Shown here in pieces: positions 51,865 to 64,000 of a stretch of 64,000 nucleotides of DNA. Made by a program: the position numbers and the translations under genes. The number at the start of each line of letters is the position of its first letter. Position 1 is the stretch's first letter. The notes below the pieces were generated by a model. It saw nothing but the letters and a program-made list of their open reading frames with translations. It was not told where the DNA came from and did not search any database. Origin of the DNA: Petropleomorpha daqingensis (GTDB taxonomy: Bacteria > Actinomycetota > Actinomycetes > Mycobacteriales > Geodermatophilaceae); contig NZ_JACBZT010000001.1 in the NCBI RefSeq assembly GCF_013408985.1, positions 1,674,001-1,738,000 of the forward strand. Direction: 5' to 3'.

Positions 51865-53562
51865 ATGACCGATGCCACGCTGGACCTGGCGACGGTCTGG
51901 GACCAGATCCGCGAGCGATTGGCCACGAGCCTGTCCCCTCAGCAGAACGCGATGCTCAACCTGACCCGGCCGCTGGGCCTGGTCGAGGACACCGCCGTGC
52001 TGGCCGCGCCGAACGAGTTCACCCAGACCGTGCTGGAGTCCCGGATGCGCCGGGTGCTCTCGGAGGCCCTGTCCGAGCAGTTCGGCCGCGACATCCGCGT
52101 CGCCGTCCAGCTGGAGGACGCGCCGGCCGACCAGCTTTCCACCGCGCACGAGCCGCCCGTCCGCCGGCCGTGGTCACCGCCCGAGCCCAGCCGGGACGAG
52201 GACGACGAGGACCGCGCGCGGGCCGACGACGGCCGCAGCGCCTTCGGGGTGCGCACCGACGCCCTGCCGGTCTGGGAGCGCGAGCCGGCCACGGGGTCGG
52301 ACGACGTCCCCGGCCGGCCGACCCCCGACCGAGGCGCACCCGAGGACTGGAGCCCGGCCGCCTGGGCGCCGGAGACGCCGGCCGCACCCGAGGCGGGCGC
52401 CGGCGACGACACCGGGCCGACGGCCGACGTCCTGCCGTTCGACCTGGACCTGCCCGCTCCCGAGGGGCGGCGCGGGAGCACCGACGCCGGCCCGCGGACG
52501 CGCCGGCAGGCGGCGGCCACCCCGGCCGACCCGGGCCTGAACCCCAAGTACGTCTTCGACAGTTTCGTCATCGGCAACTCGAACCGGTTCGCCCATGCCG
52601 CGGCCGTCGCCGTCGCCGAGGCCCCGGCGCGCGCCTACAACCCGCTGTTCATCTACGGGGAGTCCGGGCTGGGCAAGACCCACCTGCTGCACGCGATCGG
52701 GCACTACGCGGCGCGGATGTTCCCCAACGTCAAGGTGCGCTACGTCAGCACCGAGGAGTTCACCAACGAGTTCATCAACCTGGTGCACTCCGGCCGCGCG
52801 GAGGACTTCCGCCGCCGCTACCGCGACATCGACTTCCTGCTCATCGACGACATCCAGTTCCTGGAGCGCGCCGAGCGGACGCAGGAGGAGTTCTTCCACA
52901 CGTTCAACACGCTGCACAACGCCAGCAAGCAGATCGTCATCACCTCCGACCGGCCGCCGAAGAAGCTGACGACGCTGGAGGACCGGCTCCGGACGCGGTT
53001 CGAGTGGGGCCTGATCACCGACGTCCAGGCGCCGGACCTCGAGACCCGCATCGCGATCCTGCGCAAGAAGGCGTGGGGCGAGCGGCTGCAGGTCCCCGAC
53101 CCGGTGCTGGAGTTCATCGCCAGCAAGGTGCAGACCAACATCCGCGAGCTCGAGGGCGCGCTGATCCGGGTGACCGCCTTCGCCAGCCTGAACAAGCAGC
53201 AGGTCGACCTGCCGCTGGCCGAGCTGGTGCTCAAGGACCTGATCAGCGACGAGCAGGGTCCCCAGATCACCGCGGCGATCATCATGGCGGCCACGGCGGA
53301 GTACTTCTCCGTGACGATGGAGGAGCTGCAGGGCACCAACCGCAGCCGCACGCTGGTCAACGCCCGGCAGATCGCGATGTACCTCTGCCGCGAGCTGACC
53401 GAGCTGTCGCTGCCGCGGATCGGCGCCTCCTTCGGCGGCAAGGACCACACCACGGTCATGCACGCGGTCAAGAAGATCACCAACCTGATGAGCGAGCGCC
53501 GCGCGACGTACACGCAGGTCACCGAGCTGACGGCCCGCATCAAGAGCCGCGCCCGCAACTGA
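51865..53562 (+). CDS. dnaA: Chromosomal replication initiator DnaA
   Basis: 565 residues. Domain I (about 1-90), then a long disordered acidic domain II (about 95-230) typical of actinobacteria, an AAA+ domain with Walker A GESGLGKT (265-272) and Walker [11 protein letters not shown], and the DNA-binding domain IV with the signature [20 protein letters not shown] near 515-535. It opens oriC and loads helicase. ATG 51865 is chosen for GGGGAGGA upstream and the family N-terminus; the frame is open further upstream but that stretch is the leader containing DnaA boxes. Confidence 0.98.
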   Translation: MTDATLDLATVWDQIRERLATSLSPQQNAMLNLTRPLGLVEDTAVLAAPNEFTQTVLESRMRRVLSEALSEQFGRDIRVAVQLEDAPADQLSTAHEPPVRRPWSPPEPSRDEDDEDRARADDGRSAFGVRTDALPVWEREPATGSDDVPGRPTPDRGAPEDWSPAAWAPETPAAPEAGAGDDTGPTADVLPFDLDLPAPEGRRGSTDAGPRTRRQAAATPADPGLNPKYVFDSFVIGNSNRFAHAAAVAVAEAPARAYNPLFIYGESGLGKTHLLHAIGHYAARMFPNVKVRYVSTEEFTNEFINLVHSGRAEDFRRRYRDIDFLLIDDIQFLERAERTQEEFFHTFNTLHNASKQIVITSDRPPKKLTTLEDRLRTRFEWGLITDVQAPDLETRIAILRKKAWGERLQVPDPVLEFIASKVQTNIRELEGALIRVTAFASLNKQQVDLPLAELVLKDLISDEQGPQITAAIIMAATAEYFSVTMEELQGTNRSRTLVNARQIAMYLCRELTELSLPRIGASFGGKDHTTVMHAVKKITNLMSERRATYTQVTELTARIKSRARN

Positions 53563-54325
53563 CCCGCCGACCGCGGCCGGCACGGTCGCCAGGTCGACTT
53601 CTCCACAGCTGTGGGGAACCGTGTGCATGGCGTAACCCCACGTCCCGCGCGGTCGACGGGCGATCGGGCGGCTCCGGTCGGTCGACTCGTCGAGAAGTTG
53701 TCCCCAGGGATGTGCACAGGTTGGGGAATCCGCGTGCGGACCGGCTCACGTCGGGTCACCGACGCGCACTGTTCACCTCTCCGTCGTCCCGAGGGGCTTG
53801 CGGTCGAGCCCGGGACCGTACTTGCAGTGCGATGTAATTCGGGCCGCTGACCTGCGCTTTTGCAAAAGCCCTGGTGGTACGTCGCGGAACGGACCGGGCG
53901 GCCTGCGGACGGGCTGGGGACGCACAGGGGGCAGACAGGGGACAGATCGTGGACGACGACGCCGACGTGTGCACGGCCGTCGAGATGTCCACGTGTCGAC
54001 AACAGGACGACGCCGGCCACCCACAACGAGCCAACATGTCGATTCCCGCGCTGACCTGCGCGGTCGGGGGTTCTCCCCAGCTTCCACACCAGTGATGACG
54101 AGGATGAAGGAGATATCTCGAGGTTTTCTCGAACCCCAGTCTGGGTGGGGATCCCGCTCGAGGAGGGGCCAGATCGGGACCCCAACGGGTTGAAGAAGAG
54201 CCGCGGTTTCCCCCTGGACGACCGCACCAGGCACGATGAGCAACGAGAGAGCACGGGAGCGTCCCGGACTCGGGGACGGCACACCGCCGTCGACGGGCAC
54301 GGGCTGAGCTGAAGTGGGTCGAGAG
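53563..54325. other. Chromosomal replication origin oriC
   Basis: The 763-bp dnaA-dnaN gap, the standard actinobacterial oriC position, without a gene. DnaA-box-like 9-mers (1-2 mismatches to TTGTCCACA): TTCTCCACA at 53599, TTCCCCACA reverse at 53610, TTGTCCCCA at 53698, CTGTGCACA reverse at 53711, ATGTCCACG near 53986, TTCTCCCCA at 54071, and GCTTCCACA at 54080. The first pair forms a near-palindrome, TTCTCCACAGCTGTGGGGAA. Two perfect palindromes, GCTTTTGCAAAAGC (53856-53869) and GAGATATCTC (54110-54119), mark relatively AT-rich spots that may serve as unwinding or protein sites. Confidence 0.8.
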
Positions 54326-55492
54326 ATGAAGTTCCGCGTGGCACGCGAGGTGCTCGCCGACGCCGTCGCCTGGACGGCGCGCAGCCTTCCGCCGCGTCCC
54401 TCCGTACCGGTGCTCGCCGGCATCCTGCTGGAGGTCGACGGGAACCAGCTCTCGGTCTCGGGCTTCGACTACGAGGTGTCCGCCCGGGCCGAGGTCGACG
54501 TGCACGCCACCGAGGGCGGCCGCGCGCTGGTCCCCGGCCGGCTGCTGGCCGAGATCACCCGGGCCCTGCCGCCGCACCCGGTCGAGATCACCGCCGAGGG
54601 TCCGCGGCTGGCGATCGCCTGCAGCAACGCGCGGTTCAGCCTGCCGACGCTGCCGGTGGAGGACTACCCGTCGCTGCCGGCCATGCCGTCGTCCGCGGGT
54701 GTCGTCGACAGCGACGTCTTCGCCGAGGCGGTCGGCCAGGTCGCCGTCGCCGCCGGCCGCGACGACACCCTCCCGATGCTCACCGGCGTGCGGCTGGAGA
54801 TCGAGGACGACCTGATCACCCTCGCCGCCACCGACCGCTACCGGCTGGCCGTGCGCGAGTTCGCCTGGCGGCCGGAGACCCCCGGCGTCTCGGCGGCGGT
54901 GCTGGTGCCCGCGCGCACGCTCGCCGACGCGGCCAAGACGCTGACCAGCGGGCCGGAGATCGTCGTATCGCTGTCCTCGGGCGGCTCGGGCGAGGGAATC
55001 CTGGGCCTGTCCGGCAAGGACCGGCAGACCACCACCCGGCTGCTGGACGCCGAGTTCGTGAAGTACCGCGCGATCATGCCGAGCGAGTCCGCGGCGCACG
55101 CCGTCCTGCCCGTCGGCCTGTTCACCGACGCCGCCAAGCGCGTCGCCCTCGTGGCCGAGCGCGGCACGCCGCTGCGCTGCGAGTTCACCCCGGGGCAGGT
55201 GACGCTGCGCGCCGGCGGCACCGACGACGAGGGCCAGGCCGAGGAGCGCTGCGACGTCGAGTTCGACGGCGAGCCGCTGACCATCGGCTTCAACCCGACG
55301 TTCCTGCTCGACGGGCTGGCCGCCGTCCACACGCCGCGGGCGCGGATGGACTTCACCAGCCCGCTCAAGCCCGCCGTCCTCTCCGGGGTCGACGAGCCGG
55401 CGACCGACGACGAGGGGGACGCCCCGGCGCGGCCGGCCGAGCGCAGCGGCAGCTACCGCTACCTGATCATGCCGGTCCGGCTGCCAGGCTGA
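54326..55492 (+). CDS. dnaN: DNA polymerase III sliding clamp (beta)
   Basis: 388 residues with the three-domain clamp pattern; opening MKFRVAREVLADAVAWTARS and the end SYRYLIMPVRLPG are typical. It forms the ring that tethers DNA polymerase. ATG 54326 matches the family N-terminus; a GTG four codons upstream is an alternative. The Shine-Dalgarno is weak. Confidence 0.98.
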   Translation: MKFRVAREVLADAVAWTARSLPPRPSVPVLAGILLEVDGNQLSVSGFDYEVSARAEVDVHATEGGRALVPGRLLAEITRALPPHPVEITAEGPRLAIACSNARFSLPTLPVEDYPSLPAMPSSAGVVDSDVFAEAVGQVAVAAGRDDTLPMLTGVRLEIEDDLITLAATDRYRLAVREFAWRPETPGVSAAVLVPARTLADAAKTLTSGPEIVVSLSSGGSGEGILGLSGKDRQTTTRLLDAEFVKYRAIMPSESAAHAVLPVGLFTDAAKRVALVAERGTPLRCEFTPGQVTLRAGGTDDEGQAEERCDVEFDGEPLTIGFNPTFLLDGLAAVHTPRARMDFTSPLKPAVLSGVDEPATDDEGDAPARPAERSGSYRYLIMPVRLPG

Positions 55493-55562
55493 GGTGTCAG
55501 CGCGGTGCCTCCCGGGCACGGCGCACTCGGACTTCAGAGATCGCTCGAGAGGGGACGTCACC

Positions 55563-56495
55563 GTGCAGCTGGGGCTGGTCGGGCTGGGCAAGATGGGCGG
55601 CAACATGGCCGAGCGGATCCGCCGCGCCGGTCACGAGGTGGTCGGCTTCGACAGGTCCTCGCCGAAACGGGACGTCGACAGCCTGGAGAAGCTGGTCCAG
55701 GCGCTGGACGCCCCCCGCGTCGTCTGGGTGATGGTGCCCTCCGGCGACCCGACCCGGTCGGTGGTCCGTGAGCTCGGCGGCCTGCTCAGCGCGGGCGACA
55801 TCGTCGTCGACGGCGGCAACTCCAAGTGGACCGACGACCAGCTGCACGCCCAGGAGCTCGGTGCGAAGGGCATCGGCTACCTGGACTGCGGGGTCTCCGG
55901 CGGGGTGTGGGGCCTGCAGAACGGCTACGCGCTCATGGTCGGCGGCGACAAGGACCACGTGGCGACGGTCCAGCCGATCTTCGACGCGCTCAAGCCGCCG
56001 GCGCAGACCGACGAGTCGGGCCAGGAGCTGCCCGCCGCGGGCTTCGTGCACGCCGGCAAGGCGGGCGCCGGCCACTTCTCGAAGATGATCCACAACGGCA
56101 TCGAGTACGCGATGATGCAGGCCTACGGCGAGGGCTACGAGCTGCTCGAGGCCACCGACCTGGTGGACGACGTCCCCGGCGTCATCGCCTCGTGGACGCA
56201 GGGCACCGTCATCCGCTCCTGGCTGCTCGACCTGCTGGTCCGGGCGCTGGACGAGGACCCGCAGCTGGACCGGATCCGCGGCTACGCCGAGGACTCCGGC
56301 GAGGGCCGGTGGACGGTCGAGGCGGCGATCGAGCACGCCGTCCCGATGCCGGCGATCGCGGCGTCGCTGTTCGCCCGCTTCGTCTCGCGCCAGGACGACT
56401 CCCCGACCATGAAGGCGGTCGCCGCCCTGCGCAACCAGTTCGGCGGGCACGCCGTCCGCGCGGTCGCGGCGCAGGAGGCCGAGCGCCCCGCATGA
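55563..56495 (+). CDS. gnd: 6-phosphogluconate dehydrogenase, decarboxylating (short, GndA-type)
   Basis: 310 residues, the short form. NAD(P)-binding LGLVGLGKMGGNMAERIRRA, substrate motif VDGGNSKWTDD and catalytic GKAGAGHFSKMIHNGIEYAM. It converts 6-phosphogluconate to ribulose 5-phosphate in the pentose phosphate pathway. Insertion between dnaN and recF is also seen in Streptomyces. The GTG at 55563 has GAGGGGAC upstream. Confidence 0.95.
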   Translation: MQLGLVGLGKMGGNMAERIRRAGHEVVGFDRSSPKRDVDSLEKLVQALDAPRVVWVMVPSGDPTRSVVRELGGLLSAGDIVVDGGNSKWTDDQLHAQELGAKGIGYLDCGVSGGVWGLQNGYALMVGGDKDHVATVQPIFDALKPPAQTDESGQELPAAGFVHAGKAGAGHFSKMIHNGIEYAMMQAYGEGYELLEATDLVDDVPGVIASWTQGTVIRSWLLDLLVRALDEDPQLDRIRGYAEDSGEGRWTVEAAIEHAVPMPAIAASLFARFVSRQDDSPTMKAVAALRNQFGGHAVRAVAAQEAERPA

Positions 56496-56516
56496 CGTCG
56501 ACGGTCACCAGCTGAG

Positions 56517-57713
56517 GTGTACGTCCGGCACCTGCAGCTCGGCTCGTTCCGCAACTGGGAGCGGGTGGACCTGGCGCTGCTCCCCGGTCCCACGGTGTTC
56601 GTCGGCCGCAACGGCGAGGGCAAGACCAACCTCGTCGAGGCGGTCGGCTACCTGGCCACCCTGAGCAGCCACCGCGTGTCCTCCGACAGTCCGCTGGTCC
56701 GCCACGGCGACGGGCAGGCGGTGGTCCGCGCGGCCGTCCGCCGGGGCGACCGGGAGCTGCTGGTCGAGATCGAGGTCAACCCGGGCCGGGCCAACCGGGT
56801 GCGGGTCAACCGGGCACCGCTGCAGCGGCCGCGCGAGCTGATCGGCGTGGTGAAGAGCGTGCTGTTCGCCCCCGAGGACCTCGCCCTGGTCCGCGGCGAC
56901 CCCACCGAGCGCCGCCGGTTCCTCGACGAGCTGCTGGTCAGCCGCACGCCGCGGCTGGCCGGCGTCCGCAGCGACTACGACCGCGTGCTCAAGCAGCGCA
57001 ACGCGCTGCTCAAGACGGCGCGGCTGGCCCGCGGTGACGCGCTGGCCACCCTCGACGTCTGGAACGGCCACCTCGTCGACCTCGGCAGCCAGCTGCTGGC
57101 CGCGCGGCTGCGGCTGATCGCCGACCTCGCCCCGCACATGGCCCGGGCCTACGCCGACGTGGCCGGGCCGGACGCCGCGAGCGCGGCGCTCGGCTACACC
57201 AGCACGGTGCCGCTGGCCGGCGACGGCGCCCCGCTGACCGAGGGGACGACGCTGCCCACGGCCGACGAGCTGGCCGCCGCGCTGCGCGCCCGCATCGAGG
57301 AGCGGCGCCGCGAGGAGGTCGACCGCGGGATGACGCTGGTCGGCCCGCACCGCGACGACCTGGTGATCCACCTCGGGCCGGCCCCGGCGAAGGGCTTCGC
57401 CAGCCACGGCGAGTCCTGGTCGCTCGCGCTGTCGCTGAAGCTGGCCACCTTCGCGCTGTTCCGGGCCGACGGCCAGGAGCCGGTCCTCGTGCTCGACGAC
57501 GTCTTCGCCACCCTGGACGCCGACCGGCGGGCCGCGTTGGCCGGGGTGGCCCGCACGGCCGAGCAGACGCTGATCACCGCCGCCGTCCTGGAGGACGTGC
57601 CGGCGGAGCTGCGCCGGCACGTGGTGCGGGTGGCCGACGGCGCGGCGGTGCCGCTCGACGACGCCGGCGACGAGGACCATGCGGAGCTGATGGAGGTGCC
57701 CGGTGACCGATGA
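56517..57713 (+). CDS. recF: DNA replication and repair protein RecF
   Basis: 398 residues. Walker [17 protein letters not shown]-type signature region near [16 protein letters not shown], and Walker [18 protein letters not shown]. It helps load RecA at gaps. The GTG at 56517 gives the usual [13 protein letters not shown] start. It overlaps dciA by 11 nt. Confidence 0.97.
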   Translation: MYVRHLQLGSFRNWERVDLALLPGPTVFVGRNGEGKTNLVEAVGYLATLSSHRVSSDSPLVRHGDGQAVVRAAVRRGDRELLVEIEVNPGRANRVRVNRAPLQRPRELIGVVKSVLFAPEDLALVRGDPTERRRFLDELLVSRTPRLAGVRSDYDRVLKQRNALLKTARLARGDALATLDVWNGHLVDLGSQLLAARLRLIADLAPHMARAYADVAGPDAASAALGYTSTVPLAGDGAPLTEGTTLPTADELAAALRARIEERRREEVDRGMTLVGPHRDDLVIHLGPAPAKGFASHGESWSLALSLKLATFALFRADGQEPVLVLDDVFATLDADRRAALAGVARTAEQTLITAAVLEDVPAELRRHVVRVADGAAVPLDDAGDEDHAELMEVPGDR

Positions 57714-58203
57714 GCGGCCGGCGCGGCCGAGCGACATCGCCCGCGCCGCCCTGGAGGCGGCCCGGGCGGCCTCGGCCGCGCGTCCCCAGCCCACGCGCCG
57801 CCGGATCGCCGGCCCCCGCCGCGCCTGGACCGGCCCGCGGGCGAGCGAGGACGACCCCCAGCCGCTCGGCCGGCTGGTGGACTCGCTGGTCAGCGCGCAG
57901 GACTGGTCGGAGCACACCAAGGTCGGCACGGTCTTCGGCCGGTGGTCGACGCTGGTCGGTGCGGACATCGCCGCCCACTGCGAGCCGCAGACCCTCACCG
58001 ACGGCGAGCTGCTCGTCGTCGCGGAGTCCACGGCCTGGGCGACGCAGCTGCGGCTGCTCGCCCCCACGATCCTGAGCAAGCTGCGCGCCTCGGTCGGCGG
58101 GGACGTCGTGACGAAGTTGCGCGTTGTCGGACCGACGGCGCCCTCGTGGAAGAAGGGCCCGCGCTCCGTGCGCGGCCGAGGGCCGCGCGACACCTACGGA
58201 TGA
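57703..58203 (+). CDS. dciA: DciA (DUF721) helicase-loading protein
   Basis: 166 residues. The DUF721 core is [20 protein letters not shown] followed by [20 protein letters not shown]. DciA is the ancestral partner that assists loading of DnaB in bacteria without DnaC/DnaI, so it works with the intein-bearing DnaB encoded at 14.3-16.9 kb. The N- and C-terminal extensions are basic. Coupled to recF by an 11-nt overlap. Confidence 0.93.
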   Translation: MTDERPARPSDIARAALEAARAASAARPQPTRRRIAGPRRAWTGPRASEDDPQPLGRLVDSLVSAQDWSEHTKVGTVFGRWSTLVGADIAAHCEPQTLTDGELLVVAESTAWATQLRLLAPTILSKLRASVGGDVVTKLRVVGPTAPSWKKGPRSVRGRGPRDTYG

Positions 58204-58227
58204 GGGCGATCCAGCCATGAGGCAGGC

Positions 58228-59067
58228 ATGAGCACCGACCGGAACGACGCCGGGGACGGCCGTGACGAGGGCGCCGGCTGGCGCGAGCCGTCGCACCTGG
58301 GCGGCGGGCAGGACCGCTCCGGCGAGCCGGACCGCTCGGCCCCGTGGGAGCCGCCGGGCTGGTCGCTGCCGCCGGCCGAGCGCGGCCCGGCGCAGGAGGA
58401 GTACCAGGGCCCGCCGCCCACCGCCGAGCCCCCCGCCGCCGACCGGGCGGGCGGGTGGCTGGGCTCGTGGGGCGGCCCGGCCGAGGAGCCGCTGGTCGTG
58501 GGCGAGTCCAGCGCGCAGGACTGGGCGATCAGGCACGGCTGGACGCTGTCCGACGGCACCGGTCCGCAGGACGCCGTCCTGCAGGAGCTGATCGACACCG
58601 CGCCGGCGCGGCGGATCGGCAAGGAGCACCGCGCGACCGGCGTCGTCCGCGGCCGGGCCGGCTCGATCGAGCTGGTGGCCTTCGACGTCACCTACGTGTC
58701 GGGGCGGGTCCGCCAGGTCGAGTACGCGGTGACCGCGGCGCCGGTGCTGATCCCGCTGCCGCGGATGCGGCTGTCGCCGGCGCGGCTGTGGAAGCACCGC
58801 ACCGGAGGCCTGCTGCAGCTGCCCAGCGGGGACGCCGAGTTCGACACCCGGTGGGTGCTGCTCACCGAGCAGGACACCCCGGAGCTTCGCCGGCTGGTCG
58901 CCGACCCGGCGGTGCGCGGGCTGCTGCTCGCCGGCGACGACCGCGACGAGTTCTGGACCGCGGGTGGTCACCTCGCCGCGATCCGCGCCCTGCCGCACCG
59001 CGGCTCGCTGATCGAGCACCACGCCCGGCTGCTGGGTGCGTGCCTGGGGGCCCTCGCCGGCGTGTAG
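58228..59067 (+). CDS. Uncharacterised protein between dciA and gyrB
   Basis: 279 residues, cytoplasmic. A Pro/Gly/Glu-rich disordered N-terminus (about 1-95) precedes a folded alpha/beta part (about 100-279) starting EDWAI-like SAQDWAIRHGWTLSDG and including FDVTYVSGRVRQVEYAVT and FDTRWVLLTEQDTPELRRLV. I recognise no enzyme motif. The ATG at 58228 has a GAGGCAGG upstream. It may be co-transcribed with recF-dciA; a parS site lies 22 bp downstream. Confidence 0.8.
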   Translation: MSTDRNDAGDGRDEGAGWREPSHLGGGQDRSGEPDRSAPWEPPGWSLPPAERGPAQEEYQGPPPTAEPPAADRAGGWLGSWGGPAEEPLVVGESSAQDWAIRHGWTLSDGTGPQDAVLQELIDTAPARRIGKEHRATGVVRGRAGSIELVAFDVTYVSGRVRQVEYAVTAAPVLIPLPRMRLSPARLWKHRTGGLLQLPSGDAEFDTRWVLLTEQDTPELRRLVADPAVRGLLLAGDDRDEFWTAGGHLAAIRALPHRGSLIEHHARLLGACLGALAGV

Positions 59068-61383
<2,316 letters not shown>

Positions 61384-61385
61384 CG

Positions 61386-61433
61386 TGAACGGAGTGCCAC
61401 GGCGCGGAAAGCGCGCCCCTGGCACTCCGTTCA
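61386..61433 (+). terminator. Hairpin terminator between gyrB and gyrA
   Basis: A perfect 14-bp stem TGAACGGAGTGCCA / TGGCACTCCGTTCA with an inner GGCGCG/CGCGCC stem, 2 nt after the gyrB stop. Confidence 0.75.
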
Positions 61434-61452
61434 TGCCGTCTGACCAGCGACT

Positions 61453-61461
61453 TTATCCACC
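61453..61461 (+). promoter_or_regulatory. DnaA-box-like site upstream of gyrA
   Basis: TTATCCACC has one mismatch (last base) to TTATCCACA and lies 30 bp upstream of the gyrA start. Confidence 0.45.
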
Positions 61462-61491
61462 TCTGTGTATGTGACTGTGGAGATCTGAACC

Positions 61492-63960
61492 GTGACGGAG
61501 ACCCCCTCCCGCGACCGCATCGAGCCGGTCGACCTCCAGCAGGAGATGCAGCGCAGCTACATCGACTACGCGATGAGCGTGATCGTCGGCCGCGCCCTCC
61601 CGGAGGTCCGCGACGGGCTCAAGCCCGTGCACCGGCGCGTGCTGTACGCGATGTACGACCAGGGCTTCCGCCCCGACCGCGCGACGGTGAAGTGCGCCCG
61701 CGTCGTCGGCGAGGTCATGGGTAACTACCACCCGCACGGCGACTCGGCGATCTACGACGCCCTCGTGCGGCTGGCCCAGCCGTGGTCGATGCGCTACCCG
61801 CTCATCGACGGCCAGGGGAACTTCGGCTCCCCGGGCAACGACCCGGCCGCGGCGATGCGGTACACCGAGGCGCGGCTGACCCCGCTGGCCATGGAGATGC
61901 TGGCCGGCATCGACGAGGAGACCGTCGACTTCCAGCCGAACTACGACGGCAAGAACCAGGAGCCCCTGGTCCTGCCCGCCCGCATCCCCAACCTGCTGAT
62001 CAACGGCTCGGCCGGCATCGCGGTCGGCATGGCGACCAACATGCCCCCGCACAACCTGCGCGAGGTCGCCGACGCCGTCTTCTGGATGCTCGACCACCCC
62101 GACGCCGAGGCCGAAGAGGCGCTCACCGCGTGCATGGCCCGCATCCAGGGCCCCGACTTCCCGACCTACGGCCTGATCGTCGGCCGCGACGGCATCGAGG
62201 ACGCGTACCGCACCGGCCGCGGCTCGGTGAAGATGCGCGCCGTCGTCACCGTCGAGGAGGACTCCCGCGGCCGCGTGCAGCTCGTCGTCACCGAGCTGCC
62301 GTACCAGGTCAACCCGGACAACCTGGCCGAGGCGATCGCCGACTCCGTCCGCGACGGCCGGCTGCAGGGCATCAGCGAGATCGCCGACGAGTCAAGCGAC
62401 CGCGTCGGCCGCCGGCTGGTCATCACGCTGCGCCGCGACGCCGTCGCCAAGGTCGTGCTGAACAACCTCTACAAGCACACCCAGCTGCAGACGACGTTCG
62501 GCTGCAACATGCTCTCGATCGTCGACGGCGTCCCCCGGACCCTCCGGCTCGACGAGCTGGTCCGGCACTGGGTCAACCACCAGATCGACGTCATCGTCCG
62601 GCGCACCCGCTACCGGCTGCGCAAGGCCGAGGAGCGCGCGCACATCCTGCGCGGTCTGGCCAAGGCGCTGGACATGCTCGACGAGGTCATCGCCCTCATC
62701 CGGCGCAGCGAGTCGGCCGACGCCTCGCGGTCCGGCCTGATGGAGCTGCTGGACATCGACGAGATCCAGGCCACCGCGATCCTGGACATGCAGCTGCGCC
62801 GCCTGGCCGCCCTCGAGCGGCAGCGGATCTACGACGAGCTGGCCGAGCTCGAGGCGCGCATCGCCGACCTTCAGGCGATCCTCGCCTCGCCCGAGCGGCA
62901 GCGGCAGATCGTCCGCGACGAGCTCAAGGAGATCGTCGACAAGTACGGCGACGACCGCCGCACCAAGTTCGTGCCGAACGAGGGCGACGTCTCCATCGAG
63001 GACCTCATCGCGGAGGAGGAGGTCGTCGTCACCATCACCCGCACCGGCTACGCCAAGCGGACGAAGAGCGACCTCTACCGGTCGCAGCGCCGCGGCGGCA
63101 AGGGCGTGATGGGGGCCCAGCTCAAGCAGGACGACATCGTCGACCACTTCTTCGTGGGCTCCACCCACGACTGGATCCTGTTCTTCACGAACAAGGGTCG
63201 GGTCTACCGGGCGAAGGCCTACGAGCTGCCGGAGGCCAACCGGACCGCGCGCGGTCAGCACGTGGCCAACATCCTGGCGTTCCAGCCCGACGAGCGGATC
63301 GCCCAGGTCATGCAGATCAAGGACTACGAGGTCGCCCCGTACCTGGTCCTGGCCACGGCGAACGGTCAGGTCAAGAAGACCCGGCTGACCGACTTCGACT
63401 CCCCGCGCAGCGGCGGCGTCATCGCGATCAACCTGCGCGACGGCGACGAGCTGGTCGGCGCGGCGCTGATCAACCCCGAGCAGGACCTGCTGCTGGTGAC
63501 CAAGAAGGCGATGTCGATCCGGTTCAAGGCCGACGACACCGCGCTGCGGCCGATGGGCCGGGCCACCGAGGGCGTCCGTGGCATCTCGCTGGTCGGCGAC
63601 GACGCCCTGCTGTCGATGATGGTCGTCGAGGAGGGCGTCGACGTCCTGGTCGCGACCGAGCGCGGCTTCGCCAAGCGGACCGGTATCGAGAACTACCCGG
63701 CGCAGGGCCGTGGCGGCAAGGGCGTGCTGACCGCCGACCCGAAGGCCCGCAAGGGCAACCTGGTCGGCGCGCTGGCGGTCACGCTCGGCGACGAGCTCTA
63801 CGCGATCACGTCGGGTGGCGGCGTCATCCGCACCCCGGTCAACGGCGTCCGGCACAACAAGGACCGTGCCACCATGGGTGTCAAGCTCATGAACTTGCCG
63901 GAGGACGTGAGCATCGTGGCGATCGCCCGTACGACGGACAATGACGAGGCCACAGCCTAG
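61492..63960 (+). CDS. gyrA: DNA gyrase subunit A
   Basis: 822 residues. Winged helix with catalytic Tyr124 (MRYTEARL), the quinolone-determining stretch [14 protein letters not shown] with the sensitive-type Ser and Asp, tower/coiled-coil ([12 protein letters not shown]) and C-terminal pinwheel with GyrA-box QRRGGKG from residue 532. It cuts and rejoins DNA for gyrase. The GTG at 61492 follows a hairpin and a DnaA-box-like site, so it probably has its own promoter. Confidence 0.98.
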   Translation: MTETPSRDRIEPVDLQQEMQRSYIDYAMSVIVGRALPEVRDGLKPVHRRVLYAMYDQGFRPDRATVKCARVVGEVMGNYHPHGDSAIYDALVRLAQPWSMRYPLIDGQGNFGSPGNDPAAAMRYTEARLTPLAMEMLAGIDEETVDFQPNYDGKNQEPLVLPARIPNLLINGSAGIAVGMATNMPPHNLREVADAVFWMLDHPDAEAEEALTACMARIQGPDFPTYGLIVGRDGIEDAYRTGRGSVKMRAVVTVEEDSRGRVQLVVTELPYQVNPDNLAEAIADSVRDGRLQGISEIADESSDRVGRRLVITLRRDAVAKVVLNNLYKHTQLQTTFGCNMLSIVDGVPRTLRLDELVRHWVNHQIDVIVRRTRYRLRKAEERAHILRGLAKALDMLDEVIALIRRSESADASRSGLMELLDIDEIQATAILDMQLRRLAALERQRIYDELAELEARIADLQAILASPERQRQIVRDELKEIVDKYGDDRRTKFVPNEGDVSIEDLIAEEEVVVTITRTGYAKRTKSDLYRSQRRGGKGVMGAQLKQDDIVDHFFVGSTHDWILFFTNKGRVYRAKAYELPEANRTARGQHVANILAFQPDERIAQVMQIKDYEVAPYLVLATANGQVKKTRLTDFDSPRSGGVIAINLRDGDELVGAALINPEQDLLLVTKKAMSIRFKADDTALRPMGRATEGVRGISLVGDDALLSMMVVEEGVDVLVATERGFAKRTGIENYPAQGRGGKGVLTADPKARKGNLVGALAVTLGDELYAITSGGGVIRTPVNGVRHNKDRATMGVKLMNLPEDVSIVAIARTTDNDEATA

Positions 63961-63963
63961 GGT
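63958..63963 (+). promoter_or_regulatory. -10 element for the gene after gyrA
   Basis: TAGGGT overlaps the gyrA stop and lies 8 nt before the ATG at 63972, the leaderless spacing seen elsewhere in the window. Confidence 0.45.
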
Positions 63964-63971
63964 GATCCCCG

Positions 63972-64000
63972 ATGACAGGCGCGTGCCCGGCCTCGCGACG
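63972..64000 (+). CDS. Start of the gene downstream of gyrA, truncated by window end
   Basis: Only nine codons are visible after the ATG. In other actinobacteria a DUF3566 membrane protein follows gyrA here, but this sequence is too short to tell. The start is supported only by the leaderless-type TAGGGT. Confidence 0.35.

Noticed and set aside
55563-56495. gnd between dnaN and recF as a novel insertion
   Set aside because: The same position is known in Streptomyces and relatives, so it is normal for the group.

Overview
The window is chromosomal DNA from a very high-GC actinobacterium, centred on the replication origin. Gene order (pcnA | nudix hydrolase - DUF6049 - murJ - pseudokinase - trxB - trxA - cwlM ... 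parB-parA-rsmG-jag-yidC-yidD-rnpA-rpmH | dnaA - oriC - dnaN - gnd - recF - dciA - gyrB - gyrA) is the classical actinobacterial origin layout. Protein style, the gnd insertion between dnaN and recF, and heavy GTG start use fit the Geodermatophilaceae (Blastococcus/Geodermatophilus/Modestobacter). The family assignment is an inference from style and order, not a proof.

Region 1 (1-13.4 kb) is mixed accessory and housekeeping DNA: a 5'-truncated SNF2-like helicase, a cyclic-nucleotide-binding protein next to a class III adenylyl cyclase/ATPase, a SipW-type signal peptidase fused to two LamG domains plus a SipW-type secreted substrate, DNA polymerase IV with a methyltransferase, a GH13 enzyme, a DinB-fold protein and a small GyrA-like protein. 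Region 2 (13.4-29 kb) holds an MBL-fold hydrolase, dnaB interrupted by a class 3 intein, ridA, the rpsF-ssb-rpsR-rplI operon, a secreted membrane-anchored protein, an endonuclease IV-like protein, a glycosyltransferase with a class A PBP, a PadR repressor with its palindromic operator, and inositol phosphate synthase. Region 3 (29-46 kb) holds a YqgE-like protein, an MFS transporter, an AbiEi/DUF559-like gene flanked by two near-identical palindromic repeats, and the conserved pcnA-to-cwlM block, followed by an aminotransferase and a Ddl-like ligase. Region 4 (46-64 kb) holds the ParAB segregation genes, the ribosome/RNase P/membrane-insertase operon, oriC, and the dnaA-to-gyrA replication cluster.

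The genes form a few working groups. Initiation and replication: DnaA, DnaN, RecF, DciA, DnaB, SSB, gyrase. Segregation: ParA, ParB and five good parS sites spread over about 40 kb. Cell-wall control: MurJ, the pseudokinase, CwlM, PBP1, Ddl-like. Thiol redox: TrxA/TrxB. A recurring TANNNT element 6-8 nt upstream of the start codon marks at least ten genes as probably leaderless. No tRNA, rRNA, CRISPR array or insertion sequence was recognised.
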